Source: an uncultured Ectothiorhodospiraceae bacterium
GTDB taxonomy: Bacteria; Pseudomonadota; Gammaproteobacteria; UBA9214
Assembly (NCBI GenBank): GCA_947258615.1
Contig: CAMYIX010000049.1
Coordinates: 1 to 43,490, forward strand
Reading direction: 5' to 3'
Length of the DNA stretch: 43,490 bases
The notes under the pieces are model-generated. The model was not told the origin of the DNA. It ran no database searches and was given only the letters and a program-made list of their open reading frames with translations. Positions 1 to 8,889 of this stretch are shown in pieces. Position 1 is the stretch's first letter, and each line of letters opens with the position of its first letter. A program made the position numbers and the translations under genes.

Positions 1-762
1 ACCGGTGCCGTGGCCGGGGTGCTGGCCGGGCTGCTGGGTATCGGCGGCGGGCTGGTTATCGTGCCGGCGCTGGCCGCGATCTTCGCCCTGCAGGGTTTTC
101 CTGAAGCCCTGCTGATGCACTTCGCGCTGGGGACCTCGCTGGCGACCATCGTGCCGACCTCTATCGCCTCGCTGCTGGCGCATCAGCGTCGCGGCAGTGT
201 GCACTGGGGCGCTGTGCGCTCGCTCACCCCCGGTATTGTGCTCGGCGCCCTGGCCGGGGCTTGGCTGGCCGGGCAGAGCAGCAGCAGCGGCCTGCGCGTG
301 GTCTTCGGCTGTTTCGAGGTGCTGGTGGCCCTGCAACTGGCGTTTGGCCGGCAGCCGGGTGCCCACCGCGGTCTGCCGGGTGCGCTCGGGCAGGGGCTTG
401 CCGGGACCTTGATCGGCGCCGTCTCCTCCCTGCTGGGCATCGGTGGCGGCACCCTGACCGTGCCGTACCTGCGCTGGCACGGGGTCGACATTCGTGTTGC
501 CGTCGGGACAGCCGCCACCTGCGGTCTGCCGATCGCCATGGCCGGTTCGGCCGGTTATGTGATCGCCGGGCTGGGCCTGGCGGAGGTCCCCGGCTTGCAC
601 AGCGGCTTCATCTACTGGCCGGCCCTGGCCGGGATCGTGCTGGCCAGCGTGCCCCTGGCGCCGCTGGGGGCCGGGCTGGCGCACCGCCTTCCACGCAACG
701 TCCTGCTGCGGGTATTTGCCCTGGTGCTGGCGGTAATCGGGGTGAGGATGATACTGGCCTAG
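1..762 (+). CDS. TauE/SafE-family anion (sulfite/organosulfonate) exporter, 5'-truncated by window edge
   Basis: Polytopic membrane protein of the TauE/SafE family, which moves sulfite, sulfoacetate or related anions across the inner membrane. The frame is open to base 1, so the true start lies outside the window; the GTG at 10 is inside the first membrane helix. Two copies of the family's glycine-rich signature are visible: GLLGIGGG near the start and SLLGIGGG about 130 residues later, each opening one half of the internally duplicated fold. About 254 residues are present, close to the family's 250-270, so only a few residues are missing. Its place directly upstream of sat-aprBA suggests sulfite or sulfate export connected with sulfur oxidation, but the substrate is inferred. 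The stop is TAG at 760. Confidence 0.85.
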   Translation, partial: TGAVAGVLAGLLGIGGGLVIVPALAAIFALQGFPEALLMHFALGTSLATIVPTSIASLLAHQRRGSVHWGAVRSLTPGIVLGALAGAWLAGQSSSSGLRVVFGCFEVLVALQLAFGRQPGAHRGLPGALGQGLAGTLIGAVSSLLGIGGGTLTVPYLRWHGVDIRVAVGTAATCGLPIAMAGSAGYVIAGLGLAEVPGLHSGFIYWPALAGIVLASVPLAPLGAGLAHRLPRNVLLRVFALVLAVIGVRMILA

Positions 763-1057
763 GGCCCCGCTGCGGGTCCCGGGAAAACGCTCCTTTGGAG
801 TACCTGAGCGCGCTTGTCAGGTATTAAGCGAATTAGCAATTTCTAATAATAAAATACAAAAATAGTGATTAATAAACAATAATTTAAACTAATAAACTGG
901 CCTTATGGTTGGCTAGATATTACTGGTTGGCTTTTTAGGGGTAAACCTATATCGTATTTCTCCCCCTGCCGCTGGCGCGACCGTGCCTGTCCCCAGTTTT
1001 TCCAGGAGCGGCGGCAGACAACAACCAGACTGAATATTGCGGCGTTCAAGGAGTCCC
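763..1057 (+). promoter_or_regulatory. AT-rich intergenic region, likely sat promoter region
   Basis: This gap of about 295 bases separates tauE from sat. Bases 826-905 are strikingly AT-rich (long runs of A/T such as TAATAATAAAATAC) within otherwise GC-rich DNA, the usual look of an upstream promoter or UP-element region. I cannot name exact -35/-10 boxes with confidence. The sat ribosome binding site (AAGGAG at 1048-1053) lies at its end. No gene or RNA is recognisable in it. Confidence 0.35.
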
Positions 1058-2269
1058 ATGTCCAAACTAGTCAAACCCCATGGCAGCGATAATCTGAAAC
1101 CGCTGCTGCTCGAAGGCGACGCACTGGCTGCCGAGAAGGCGCGTGCTGAAGGCCTGCCCAAGATCAACGTTTCCTCCCGTGAAGCCGGCGACATCATCAT
1201 GATGGGCATCGGCGGGTTCACCCCCCTCGACGGTTTCATGACCCACGCCGACTGGGAAGGTGTCTGTGACGGCATGAAGATGGCCAGTGGCCTGTTCTGG
1301 CCCATCCCCATCACCCTGTCCACCGACAAGGGCACTGCCAACGGTCTCAGTGAGGGCGATGATGTGGCACTGGCGGATTCCGAGAGCGGTGAAATCCTGG
1401 CCACCATGACGCTCACCGAGAAGTACAGCATCGACAAGAAGCACGAGTGCATGATGGTCTACAAGACCATCGACGAGGAGCACCCGGGCGTCAAAATGGT
1501 GATGGACCAGGGCGACGTCAACCTGGCCGGCCCGGTCAAGGTGCTTTCGCAGGGCGGCTTCCCCGAGAAGTACGGCGACCAGTTCATGACCCCGGCGCAG
1601 ACCCGCGCCGACTTCGAGGCCCGCGGCTGGAGCACGGTGGCGGCCTTCCAGACCCGCAACCCCATGCACCGCTCGCACGAGTACCTCGCCAAGATCGCGG
1701 TCGAGATCTGCGACGGCATCCTGATTCATTCCCTGCTGGGCAAGCTCAAGCCCGGCGATATCCCGGCCGACGTGCGCAGCAACGCCATCGGCACCCTGAT
1801 CGACAATTACTTTGTCGACAACACCGTCATCCAGGCAGGTTACCCGCTGGACATGCGTTATGCCGGCCCGCGCGAGGCGCTGCTGCACGCCCTGTTCCGC
1901 CAGAACTACGGCTGCTCTCACCTGATCGTCGGCCGTGACCATGCTGGCGTAGGCGACTACTACGGTCCCTTCGACGCGCACGATATCTTCGACGAGATCC
2001 CGGCCGATGCGCTGGAGACCCAGCCGCTCAAGATCGACTGGACCTTCTGGTGCAACAAGTGCGGTGGCATGGCTTCCATGAAGACCTGCCCGCACGAGGC
2101 GGAGGACCGCGTGCTGCTGTCCGGCACCAAGGTGCGCAAGATGCTGTCCGATGGCGAGGACCTGCCGGCGACCTTCAGCCGCCCGGAAGTGGCCAAGGTG
2201 CTGCAGGCCTACTACGCCACTCTGACCGAGAAGGTCGAGATCAAGATGAGCGGGCATTCCGCACGCTAA
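1058..2269 (+). CDS. sat: ATP sulfurylase (sulfate adenylyltransferase), dissimilatory type
   Basis: Makes ATP and sulfate from APS and pyrophosphate in the sulfur-oxidation direction, the last substrate-level phosphorylation step after APS reductase. It has 403 residues, as expected of the homo-oligomeric Sat family. Visible motifs are [11 protein letters not shown] at about residue 198 (the QxRNPxHxxHE nucleotide-binding motif), GRDHAG at about 292 and a metal-binding cysteine cluster CNKCGG...CPH from about 332. The frame reaches further upstream, but the ATG at 1058 has an AAGGAG four bases before it, which decides the start. It lies 74 bases ahead of aprB in the same direction. Sat next to aprBA is typical of reverse-acting sulfur oxidisers, though the sequence alone does not prove the direction. 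Confidence 0.96.
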   Translation: MSKLVKPHGSDNLKPLLLEGDALAAEKARAEGLPKINVSSREAGDIIMMGIGGFTPLDGFMTHADWEGVCDGMKMASGLFWPIPITLSTDKGTANGLSEGDDVALADSESGEILATMTLTEKYSIDKKHECMMVYKTIDEEHPGVKMVMDQGDVNLAGPVKVLSQGGFPEKYGDQFMTPAQTRADFEARGWSTVAAFQTRNPMHRSHEYLAKIAVEICDGILIHSLLGKLKPGDIPADVRSNAIGTLIDNYFVDNTVIQAGYPLDMRYAGPREALLHALFRQNYGCSHLIVGRDHAGVGDYYGPFDAHDIFDEIPADALETQPLKIDWTFWCNKCGGMASMKTCPHEAEDRVLLSGTKVRKMLSDGEDLPATFSRPEVAKVLQAYYATLTEKVEIKMSGHSAR

Positions 2270-2343
2270 CGACTCTAGAGACCGTTGCTTCCATCAGGGA
2301 GTGACGGAGGTTAACTGCAGTATTAAAAAGATGGAGAAATAAC

Positions 2344-2808
2344 ATGCCAACATTTGTACGTACTGATAAGTGCGACGGCTGCAAGGGTCAGGATAAGACT
2401 GCTTGCATGTATATCTGCCCGCACGACCTGATGATGCTCGACAAGGACGGTTCTGAAACCGGACACGCCATGAAGGCCTACAACCAGGAGCCTGAGCAGT
2501 GCTGGGAATGTTATTCCTGCGTTAAGATCTGCCCGCAGCAGGCCATCGAGGCCCGCCACTATGCCGACATCGTGCCAATGGGTGCTTCCGTGCAGCCGCT
2601 GCGTGGATCCGATTCCATCATGTGGACCATCAAGTTCCGCAACGGCAACATGAAGCGCTTCAAGTTCCCGATCCGCACCACCCCGGAAGGTTCCATCCAG
2701 CCGTACAACAACAAGCCCGAAGCCGTGATGGACGAGATCACCGATCATTCGACACTGTTCACCAAGGGCACGCATTCCTGCGACACGACCCAGTTCTCTG
2801 CCGGCTAA
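2344..2808 (+). CDS. aprB: Adenylylsulfate (APS) reductase beta subunit, two [4Fe-4S] clusters
   Basis: Iron-sulfur subunit of dissimilatory APS reductase. It passes electrons between the AprA flavin and the membrane electron carrier while sulfite and AMP are joined to APS. In 154 residues it carries two ferredoxin-type cysteine sets: C10-x-x-C13...CMYICP and CWECYSCVKICP starting at about C53. The C-terminal half lacks cysteines and forms the tail that wraps around AprA in known structures. GGAG lies just ahead of the ATG. It is followed 67 bases later by aprA, so the two are co-transcribed. The length matches the family (about 145-165). Confidence 0.96.
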   Translation: MPTFVRTDKCDGCKGQDKTACMYICPHDLMMLDKDGSETGHAMKAYNQEPEQCWECYSCVKICPQQAIEARHYADIVPMGASVQPLRGSDSIMWTIKFRNGNMKRFKFPIRTTPEGSIQPYNNKPEAVMDEITDHSTLFTKGTHSCDTTQFSAG

Positions 2809-2875
2809 GGCGGGTTTGCGGTTTCTATTTGAATGCCAGGTAATGCCTGGAATTGAAAGATAAGAGGTAAAAACT

Positions 2876-4849
2876 ATGTCTGAATATGTTTTTGGTAACC
2901 CCGAGGTGGTCGAGGAGGAAGTTGATATCCTCATCATCGGCGGTGGTATGGCCGCGTGCGGTTGCGCATTCGAAATCATGCGCTGGTCCGATGTCGCCAA
3001 GGCAAAGGGTGTCGACCTGAACATCAAGCTGGTCGACAAGGCCGCGCTGGATCGCTCCGGCGCTGTTGCACAGGGCCTGTCTGCAATCAACACCTACATG
3101 GGCGAAAACGATCCGGCCGACTACGTGCGTTACGTGCGTGGCGACCTGATGGGTATCACCCGTGAAGACCTGGTCTATGACACCGGCCGTCACGTTGACG
3201 ATTCCGTGCACCACTTCGAAGAGTGGGGCCTGCCGGTCTGGAAGCAGCCGGGTGACGAAGGCAAGGCACTGACCGAGGGTGGCAAGCCGGTCCGTTCCGG
3301 CAAGTGGCAGATCATGATCAACGGTGAGTCCTACAAGTGGATCGTCGCCGAGGCCGCCAAGAAGGCTCTGGGTACCGAGCGTATCCAGGAGCGTGTCTTT
3401 GTCGTGCGCCTGCTCAACGACAAGAACGACCCGACCCGTGTGGCCGGTGCCGCCGGTTTCAGTGTTCGCGAGGACAAGGTCTACATCTACAAGTTCAAGG
3501 CCTGCCTGCTGGTCTGTGGTGGTGCCGTGAACGTGTTTCGTCCGCGCTCGGTTGGTGAAGGCCAGGGTCGTGCCTGGTACCCGGTCTGGAATGCCGGTTC
3601 CACCTACTCCATGGCAGCCGAGGCCGGCGCCGAGCTGACCCTGATGGAAAACCGCTTCGTACCCGCCCGCTTCAAGGACGGCTACGGTCCGGTGGGTGCC
3701 TGGTTCCTGCTGTTCAAGGCCAAGGCCATGAACGCCATGGGCGAGGACTATCAGGAAAAGAACGCCCACCTGCTGGCCGAGGCCGGCTACGACAAGTACG
3801 CCGAAGGCCACAAGATGGGCACCTGTCTGCGTAACCACCTCATGATGCACGAGATGAAGGAAGGCCGCGGCCCCATCTTCATGGATACCCCGACAGCACT
3901 GGCCAAGCTGGCCGAGACCATGACCCCGAAGGAGATCAAGCACCTCGAGGCCGAGGCCTGGGAAGACTTCCTCGACATGACCATCGGTCAGTGCGGTGTC
4001 TGGGCCGGTGAGAACATCGAGCCTGACAAGGAGATGTCCGAGCTGATGCCGACCGAGCCCTACCTGCTGGGTTCGCACGCCGGCTGTGCCGGTATCTGGT
4101 GCTCCGGCCCCGACGATATCCCCGGTACCCCGGACTACTACCACTGGGGTTACAACCGCATGACGACCGTCAAGGGCCTGTTCACCGGCGGTGACGGCGT
4201 GGGCGCTTCCGGCCACAAGTTTTCCTCCGGTTCGCACACCGAGGGTCGTATCGCGGCCAAGTCCATGGTCAAGTATGTGCTGGATAACAAGGATATCAAG
4301 CCGGAGCTGGATCGTTCCATCGACGACATCGTCGCCGAGATCTACAAGCCGGTGAAGAACTTCTTTGATCACAAGGACTACACCACGGCGATCGATATCA
4401 ACCCGCACTACATCACGCCGAAGATGTTCCAGTTCCGCCTGCAGAAGGTGATGGACGAATACGTGGCCGGTGTGTCGACCATGTACCAGACCAACAAGGC
4501 GATGCTGGAAGTCGCCGAGCGCAAGCTGAACATGCTGCGTGAAGACTCCGAGCATCTGCGCGCCAAGGATCTCCACGAGCTCCTGCGTGCCTGGGAGAAC
4601 TATCACCGTCTGCTGGCAGCCTTTGCGCACATGAAGCACATCCAGTTCCGTGAGGAGTCCCGTTATCCGGGTTACTACTACCGGGCGGATCATCTGGCCA
4701 TCGATGATGACAACTGGAAGTGCTTCGTCAACTCAACCTATGACCGTCATACGGGTGAGTGGAGCATGAAGAAGGTCAAGTACGTTCAGTTGATCAAGCC
4801 GGCCGATGACGAGCCGAAGGCGATGCATCACCCCGGTGCCAACGTCTAA
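2876..4849 (+). CDS. aprA: Adenylylsulfate (APS) reductase alpha subunit, FAD-binding
   Basis: Catalytic flavoprotein of APS reductase, which interconverts sulfite plus AMP and APS on a FAD N5 adduct. It is 657 residues, a normal length. The N-terminal dinucleotide fold shows ILIIGGGMAACG, and the fumarate-reductase-like flavin domain continues through the body, with the GGDGVGASGHKFSSGSHTEGR segment near two thirds of the length. AAGAGG precedes the ATG. A strong terminator follows, so sat-aprB-aprA looks like one unit. Neither aprM nor qmoABC, the usual electron-transfer partners encoded beside aprBA, is found downstream in this window. Confidence 0.97.
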   Translation: MSEYVFGNPEVVEEEVDILIIGGGMAACGCAFEIMRWSDVAKAKGVDLNIKLVDKAALDRSGAVAQGLSAINTYMGENDPADYVRYVRGDLMGITREDLVYDTGRHVDDSVHHFEEWGLPVWKQPGDEGKALTEGGKPVRSGKWQIMINGESYKWIVAEAAKKALGTERIQERVFVVRLLNDKNDPTRVAGAAGFSVREDKVYIYKFKACLLVCGGAVNVFRPRSVGEGQGRAWYPVWNAGSTYSMAAEAGAELTLMENRFVPARFKDGYGPVGAWFLLFKAKAMNAMGEDYQEKNAHLLAEAGYDKYAEGHKMGTCLRNHLMMHEMKEGRGPIFMDTPTALAKLAETMTPKEIKHLEAEAWEDFLDMTIGQCGVWAGENIEPDKEMSELMPTEPYLLGSHAGCAGIWCSGPDDIPGTPDYYHWGYNRMTTVKGLFTGGDGVGASGHKFSSGSHTEGRIAAKSMVKYVLDNKDIKPELDRSIDDIVAEIYKPVKNFFDHKDYTTAIDINPHYITPKMFQFRLQKVMDEYVAGVSTMYQTNKAMLEVAERKLNMLREDSEHLRAKDLHELLRAWENYHRLLAAFAHMKHIQFREESRYPGYYYRADHLAIDDDNWKCFVNSTYDRHTGEWSMKKVKYVQLIKPADDEPKAMHHPGANV

Positions 4850-4871
4850 GCTGAACTGTACGAAGTAGTAC

Positions 4872-4908
4872 AAAAGGCCGGATGCCGCAAGGTGTCCGGC
4901 CTTTTTAT
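4872..4908 (+). terminator. Rho-independent terminator after aprA
   Basis: An 11-bp GC-rich stem, AAAAGGCCGGA (4872-4882) with TCCGGCCTTTT (4895-4905), encloses a 12-base loop and runs into TTTTTATCTTT. It lies 23 bases after the aprA stop and closes the sat-apr unit. Confidence 0.92.
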
Positions 4909-5022
4909 CTTTAAGAGTTCTTTCCGGATCCGGTCATGGTGCAGACCGCAACCCGGCTAACAACCACTATCACCGTCGGGTTGTGCTGCAGCACCCCGAT
5001 CTGCGTATGCTAAGGTTAAGCC

Positions 5023-5994
5023 ATGAGTGACGAAAAACCAGTCAGTAAACCGGTCGAGTACGAGGGCGCTGAAGAAATCTTCGAGGGCAAGTTCAGCGAT
5101 ATCCCCTTCGAGAGCCCGGTCAGTCCGACCCAGCTGGGACTGGATGACGAGTTCCAGTTCGATTGCCATCCGGGGATTTCCTGCTTCAACGAGTGTTGCC
5201 GCAATATCGATATCCAGCTGCTGCCCTATGACATCATTCGTCTCAAGAGCCGGCTGGATATCACATCGCACGAGTTCGTGGCACGCCATACCCTGCCGTT
5301 CCAGATGGATGCCCATGGTATGCCCGGCCTCAAACTGATGACCAAGTCCGGAACCAGGGAATGCGTATTCCTGGGTGAGCAGGGCTGCACGGTGTACGAG
5401 GACCGGCCGACGGCCTGCCGCTACTATGCGCTCGGTAGCATGGGCGTGCGCGCCAAGGACAGTGCAAAGGTCGAGGACATGTATTTCGTGGTCAAGGAAC
5501 CGCACTGCAAGGGGCACGAGGAACCGCGCAAGTTGACGGTGCGTGAATACCGCAGGGAACAGGGCGTCGAGAAATACGACGAGATGAACCACGAGTGGCG
5601 TGACATCATACTCAAGAAGCGTTCCAGTGGTCCTACCGTGGGTGCGCCATCGGGACGCAGTATCCAGCTCTACGACATGTGCAGTTACGACATGGACAAG
5701 TTCCGCGAGTTTATCCAGACCCCGGGTTTCACCGAGATCTTTGACACTGAACAACTCGAGATGGACAAACTCCTGGCCGATGACGAGACGTTGCTGCCGT
5801 TCGCGATGCGTTTCCTGAAGCAGGTGCTGTTTGGCGAAATGACCATCCCGATCCAGGAAGGCGCGCGCGAGGCCCGCCTGGAGAAGCGCAAGTCGCGCAT
5901 CCAGGAACGTCGCCAGGCCGAGGCGGCAGAGGAAAATGTGAGCTCTGCCGTGTATGACATGCCAGACGAGGGCGAAGACATCAAGGGCAAGTAA
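5023..5994 (+). CDS. YkgJ-family cysteine-cluster protein, unknown function
   Basis: A 323-residue protein with the YkgJ (CxxCxxCC-type) signature: FDCHPGISCFNECC near residues 47-60, then GTRECVFLGEQGCTVYEDRPTAC about 60 residues later. These cysteines are thought to bind Zn or Fe-S in the family, but no member's reaction is firmly known. The protein is longer than most family members because of a charged, coiled-coil-like C-terminal tail (about residues 275-323, rich in Glu, Arg and Lys). It has no signal peptide or membrane segment. It lies downstream of the aprA terminator, so it probably has its own promoter, and ends in its own terminator. A link to sulfur oxidation rests on position alone. 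Confidence 0.8.
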   Translation: MSDEKPVSKPVEYEGAEEIFEGKFSDIPFESPVSPTQLGLDDEFQFDCHPGISCFNECCRNIDIQLLPYDIIRLKSRLDITSHEFVARHTLPFQMDAHGMPGLKLMTKSGTRECVFLGEQGCTVYEDRPTACRYYALGSMGVRAKDSAKVEDMYFVVKEPHCKGHEEPRKLTVREYRREQGVEKYDEMNHEWRDIILKKRSSGPTVGAPSGRSIQLYDMCSYDMDKFREFIQTPGFTEIFDTEQLEMDKLLADDETLLPFAMRFLKQVLFGEMTIPIQEGAREARLEKRKSRIQERRQAEAAEENVSSAVYDMPDEGEDIKGK

Positions 5995-5995
5995 G

Positions 5996-6022
5996 CCCGC
6001 CACTATCAAGGGCGGGTTTTTT
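5996..6022 (+). terminator. Rho-independent terminator after the YkgJ-family gene
   Basis: CCCGCC (5996-6001) pairs with GGCGGG after a short loop and is followed directly by TTTTTT. It begins two bases after the stop codon. Confidence 0.88.
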
Positions 6023-6035
6023 AGTCACACAGCTA

Positions 6036-6101
6036 TTCACCGCACGACTGCAGGGATGCAGAAGGTAGAGCAATGCAGGAGCAATTGCCGAAAGGCGCAA
6101 A
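6036..6101 (+). repeat. Repeat module C, copy 1
   Basis: A module of about 60 bases beginning TTCACCGCACGACTGCA and running through GGTAGAG and GCAGGAGCAATTGCCGA. Close relatives are seen at 38274-38330 in the same orientation and at 12685-12733 and 38538-38575 in the opposite one. It adjoins repeat module A. It has no open frame and its function is unknown. Confidence 0.7.
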
Positions 6102-6102
6102 G

Positions 6103-6275
6103 AAAAATATATCAAAATAATATCACCGCAGAGACGCGGAGAACGCTGAGAATATAATTCAAACAATATCTGGCTAACAACCATTTCCGCGCATCTGCAT
6201 AGCCAAGAACCTTGGGATTTATTATTTTGCTTCTCCGCGTCCTCCGCGTCTCTGCGGTGAATAATTGTTTTTCTT
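6103..6275. repeat. Repeat module A, copy 1 (inverted CCGCAGAGACGCGGAG arms)
   Basis: The left arm CACCGCAGAGACGCGGAG begins at 6124, and its reverse complement, CTCCGCGTCTCTGCGGTG with a small insertion, ends at 6259, about 80 bases of AT-rich spacer apart. A second, near-identical copy lies at 6653-6850. Arms of this kind occur scattered through many environmental bacterial genomes; the role is unknown. No coding frame is supported. Confidence 0.8.
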
Positions 6276-6278
6276 GAT

Positions 6279-6646
6279 CTTCCCCTGATTGAGTGGGTAA
6301 CACATCAATTCAGACGAGGCGCATATCTTCTGATGGCGAGGTTGTTGGCCGAATGAATTCGTTCCTACTGTAGGGTCGAATTCATTCGACCAACGGTGTT
6401 TTTGACCAACGGTGTTTCATCGTCATCTGATATCCAGATGCAATCCCAATGTGGGTAATCGCCAATATTCCGAGCCAGGCCAGCTCGCAACGGGTTGGCA
6501 ACGCTAGACCTGATGCTGCAGAGAATGACGCCCCCTGCGCAATGCGTCGTAGGACATGGTGACCACTTGTCTCCAATGGTAATGATAGCTGTTGGCCGAA
6601 TGAATTCGGCCCTACAACGGTAATCTACCCACTCGATTTGGGGAAG
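6279..6646 (-). mobile_element. MITE-like element B, copy 1 (imperfect terminal inverted repeats)
   Basis: Element of 368 bases bounded by imperfect inverted ends: CTTCCCCTGATTGAGTGGGTA at the left, and at the right the reverse complement of CTTCCCCAAATCGAGTGGGTA. Just inside the ends are hairpins of the type GGCCGAAT-TC-ATTCGGCC. The core holds a decayed fragment of a REP-associated transposase. Two further copies exist in this window, at 12213-12588 (opposite orientation) and 38139-38259 (core deleted). Here the element is sandwiched between the two direct copies of module A. Confidence 0.8.
6404..6503 (-). pseudogene. Fragment of REP-associated tyrosine transposase (RAYT) C-terminus
   Basis: Read on the minus strand, this part of element B gives VANPLRAGLARNIGDYPHWD followed by CIWISDDDETPLV. 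That matches the conserved C-terminal 'NPxRAGLV...DYPW' signature of RAYT (Y1-type) transposases. The upstream part no longer reads as a transposase, and nothing resembling the catalytic HUH or tyrosine region is present. It is a non-functional remnant carried inside a mobile element. Confidence 0.7.
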
Positions 6647-6652
6647 TGCCGA

Positions 6653-6850
6653 AAAAATATATCAAAATAATATCACCGCAGAGACGCGGAGGACGCTGAG
6701 AATATAATTCAAACAATATCTGGCTAACAACCATTTCCGCGCATCTGCATAGCCAAGAACCTCGGGATATTTGATATATCTATTTTTTGGGATTTATTAT
6801 TTTGCTTCTCCGCGTCCTCCGCGTCTCTGCGGTGAATAATTGTTTTTCTT
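6653..6850. repeat. Repeat module A, copy 2
   Basis: Direct, near-identical repeat of 6103-6275 with a single-base change in the left arm (GGAGGACGC for GGAGAACGC) and an extra block of about 25 bases (TTTGATATATCTATTTTT) in the spacer. The inverted arms run from 6674 to 6834. Together with copy 1 it flanks element B, so this 899-base gap between genes is almost wholly repeat DNA. Confidence 0.8.
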
Positions 6851-6893
6851 TGCGCCCTTTGCGGTGAGGTTTTTTTAATTGCTGTCAGCTTGC

Positions 6894-8765
6894 CTATGTT
6901 TGGCTGGTGGTTAACCCATCGTCGGCCATGAAGGCCTCGATGGCGCGCAGGATGCCATCCGCATCCAGGCCGCATTGCGCCAGTTGCCATTCGTGGCTTC
7001 CATGTTCGATAAAGCGGTCGGGGATGCCGAGGTTGAGTACCGGGCAGCGGCATCGGTGGGCCGCCAGCACTTCATTGACGGCCGAACCGGCGCCACCTGC
7101 AAGGGCATGTTCTTCGACCGTGACAAGCCGGTCGTGGCTGTTGGCTGCAGCCAGTATCGCTGCTTCATCCAGTGGCTTGATGAAGCGCATGTTGATCACG
7201 CTGGCATCGAGTGTCTCGGCGGCATCGAGTGCAGCGCCGACGCAGCTGCCGAAGGCAAGGATGGCTACCCTGGAGCCCCGGCGGCAGACCTCGGCCTTGC
7301 CGAGGGCAAGTGCCTCCAGGTCGTCACCCGGCTGAACGCCCGGACCGGTGCCGCGCGGGTAGCGCACCGCGGCCGGTCCTACATGCCGGTAGGCCGTGGT
7401 GAGCATCTGGCGGCATTCGTGCTCATCCGCCGGTGACATGATGACCATGTTGGGCACGCAGCGCAGAAAGGCCAGGTCGAACACGCCGGCATGGGTGGCG
7501 CCGTCGGCCCCGACCAGACCGGCACGGTCGATCGCCAGGGTCACATCCAGGTCCTGCAGGGCGATGTCATGAATCAGCTGATCATAGGCGCGCTGCAGGA
7601 AGGTGGAGTAGATTGCGACGACCGGCTTCAGTCCCTCACAGGCCAGGCCGGCGGCGAAGGTCAGGGCGTGCTGTTCGGCAATCCCGACATCGAAGTAGCG
7701 CTCGGGGTACTTTTCTGAGAACGCGGTGAGCCCGGAGCCCTCGCACATGGCGGGCGTGATGCCGGTCAGGCGCTCATCGGCTTCCGCCATGTCACATAAC
7801 CAGTCGCCGAACACCCGGGTGTAGGTCTTGCTCGCGGCGACGGTCTGCTGTGCGCCGGTTTGCCGGTCGAACGGCGGCACCCCGTGATAGTTACAGGGGT
7901 CCTCCTCGGCCGGGTGGTAGCCCTTGCCCTTCTGGGTGACCACATGCAGGAACTGGGGTCCCTTGATCTCACGCAGGTTGCGCAGCGTGGTCAACAGGGT
8001 GGGCAGGTCATGACCGTCGATCGGGCCGATGTAGTTGAAGCCCAGTTCCTCGAACAGGGTGCCGGGCATCACCATGCCCTTCATGTGTTCCTCCCAGCGC
8101 CCCAGGAATTCACGGGCGCCCGGCAGGTTGTTCAGGATGCTCTTGCTACCCTCGCGCACGCCGGTATAAAAGCGGCTCGACAGTATGCGGGCCAGGTAGT
8201 TGTGCATGGCCCCCTGGTTGGGCGAGATCGACATCTCGTTGTCGTTGAGGATGACCAGCAGGTCACAGTCCATGGCGCCGGCATTGTTGAGCGCCTCGAA
8301 GGCCATGCCGGCGGTCATGGCGCCATCACCGATGATGGCGACAGTCTTGCGTCCTGAGCGGTCGCGGGCGGCCGCAATTGCCATACCCAGAGCCGCACTG
8401 ATGGAGGTGCTGGAGTGGCCGGCGCCGAAGGCATCGTATTCGCTTTCCTCGCGGCTCAGGAATCCGCTCAGGCCATTCTGGCGGCGCAGCCTGCGCATCG
8501 CCTCGCGGCGCCCGGTCAGGATCTTGTGTGGATAGGCCTGGTGGCCGATGTCCCAAACCAGGCGGTCCTCCGGAGTGTGATAGACCTGGTGCAGGGCGAT
8601 GGTCAGCTCTACCGTGCCCAGCCCGGCCGACAAATGCCCCCCCGTTGTGGACACCGTCTCGATCAGGAACTCACGCAGTTCGTGGGCCAGCTGCACCAGC
8701 TTGCCGGTACCCAGGCTGCGCAGGTCGGCCGGTGATTCGATGGTATTGAGTAGGGGATAAGGCAT
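6894..8765 (-). CDS. dxs: 1-deoxy-D-xylulose-5-phosphate synthase
   Basis: Thiamine-diphosphate enzyme that joins pyruvate and glyceraldehyde 3-phosphate in the first step of the MEP isoprenoid pathway. It has 623 residues from the ATG at 8765, typical for Dxs. Visible are [27 protein letters not shown], the ThDP/Mg-binding [17 protein letters not shown] with N in [11 protein letters not shown], the transketolase-like DVGIAEQHA in the middle domain, and a C-terminal domain with [12 protein letters not shown]. The frame runs 15 codons further upstream to 8810, but MPYPLLNTI matches the family's usual beginning. Neither start has a clear ribosome binding site. The gene stands alone between a repeat island and the SPFH gene. 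Confidence 0.96.
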   Translation of the reverse strand: MPYPLLNTIESPADLRSLGTGKLVQLAHELREFLIETVSTTGGHLSAGLGTVELTIALHQVYHTPEDRLVWDIGHQAYPHKILTGRREAMRRLRRQNGLSGFLSREESEYDAFGAGHSSTSISAALGMAIAAARDRSGRKTVAIIGDGAMTAGMAFEALNNAGAMDCDLLVILNDNEMSISPNQGAMHNYLARILSSRFYTGVREGSKSILNNLPGAREFLGRWEEHMKGMVMPGTLFEELGFNYIGPIDGHDLPTLLTTLRNLREIKGPQFLHVVTQKGKGYHPAEEDPCNYHGVPPFDRQTGAQQTVAASKTYTRVFGDWLCDMAEADERLTGITPAMCEGSGLTAFSEKYPERYFDVGIAEQHALTFAAGLACEGLKPVVAIYSTFLQRAYDQLIHDIALQDLDVTLAIDRAGLVGADGATHAGVFDLAFLRCVPNMVIMSPADEHECRQMLTTAYRHVGPAAVRYPRGTGPGVQPGDDLEALALGKAEVCRRGSRVAILAFGSCVGAALDAAETLDASVINMRFIKPLDEAAILAAANSHDRLVTVEEHALAGGAGSAVNEVLAAHRCRCPVLNLGIPDRFIEHGSHEWQLAQCGLDADGILRAIEAFMADDGLTTSQT

Positions 8766-8870
8766 GAGGGGGTGACGCCAAGCGTGAATCCCTATATTAC
8801 CAGACTCCACTGGGGTATACGGCCGTAATCAATCGGGTCTGAACCCATTGATAATACGATGTTCTTGATT

Positions 8871-8889
8871 AAAGGGCGGCGCACCCTTT
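8871..8889 (-). terminator. Possible weak hairpin terminator after the SPFH gene
   Basis: Read on the minus strand, AAAGGG and CCCTTT pair around a 7-base loop directly after the stop codon. The run of T that would follow in a good terminator is missing, so this is tentative. Confidence 0.3.

Noticed and set aside
2825..4693. A 622-codon minus-strand frame opposite aprA
   Set aside because: It is antisense to aprA, His/Gly/Val-rich and without motifs. AprA is certain, so this is a shadow.
6036..6850. Possible CRISPR array, because of repeated units
   Set aside because: The units are long, few, partly inverted and not regularly spaced by unique spacers, and no cas genes are present.
8821..8870. 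TTGAT and ATCAA half-sites between dxs and the SPFH gene
   Set aside because: They face the wrong way and are not spaced by four bases, so they do not make an FNR box.
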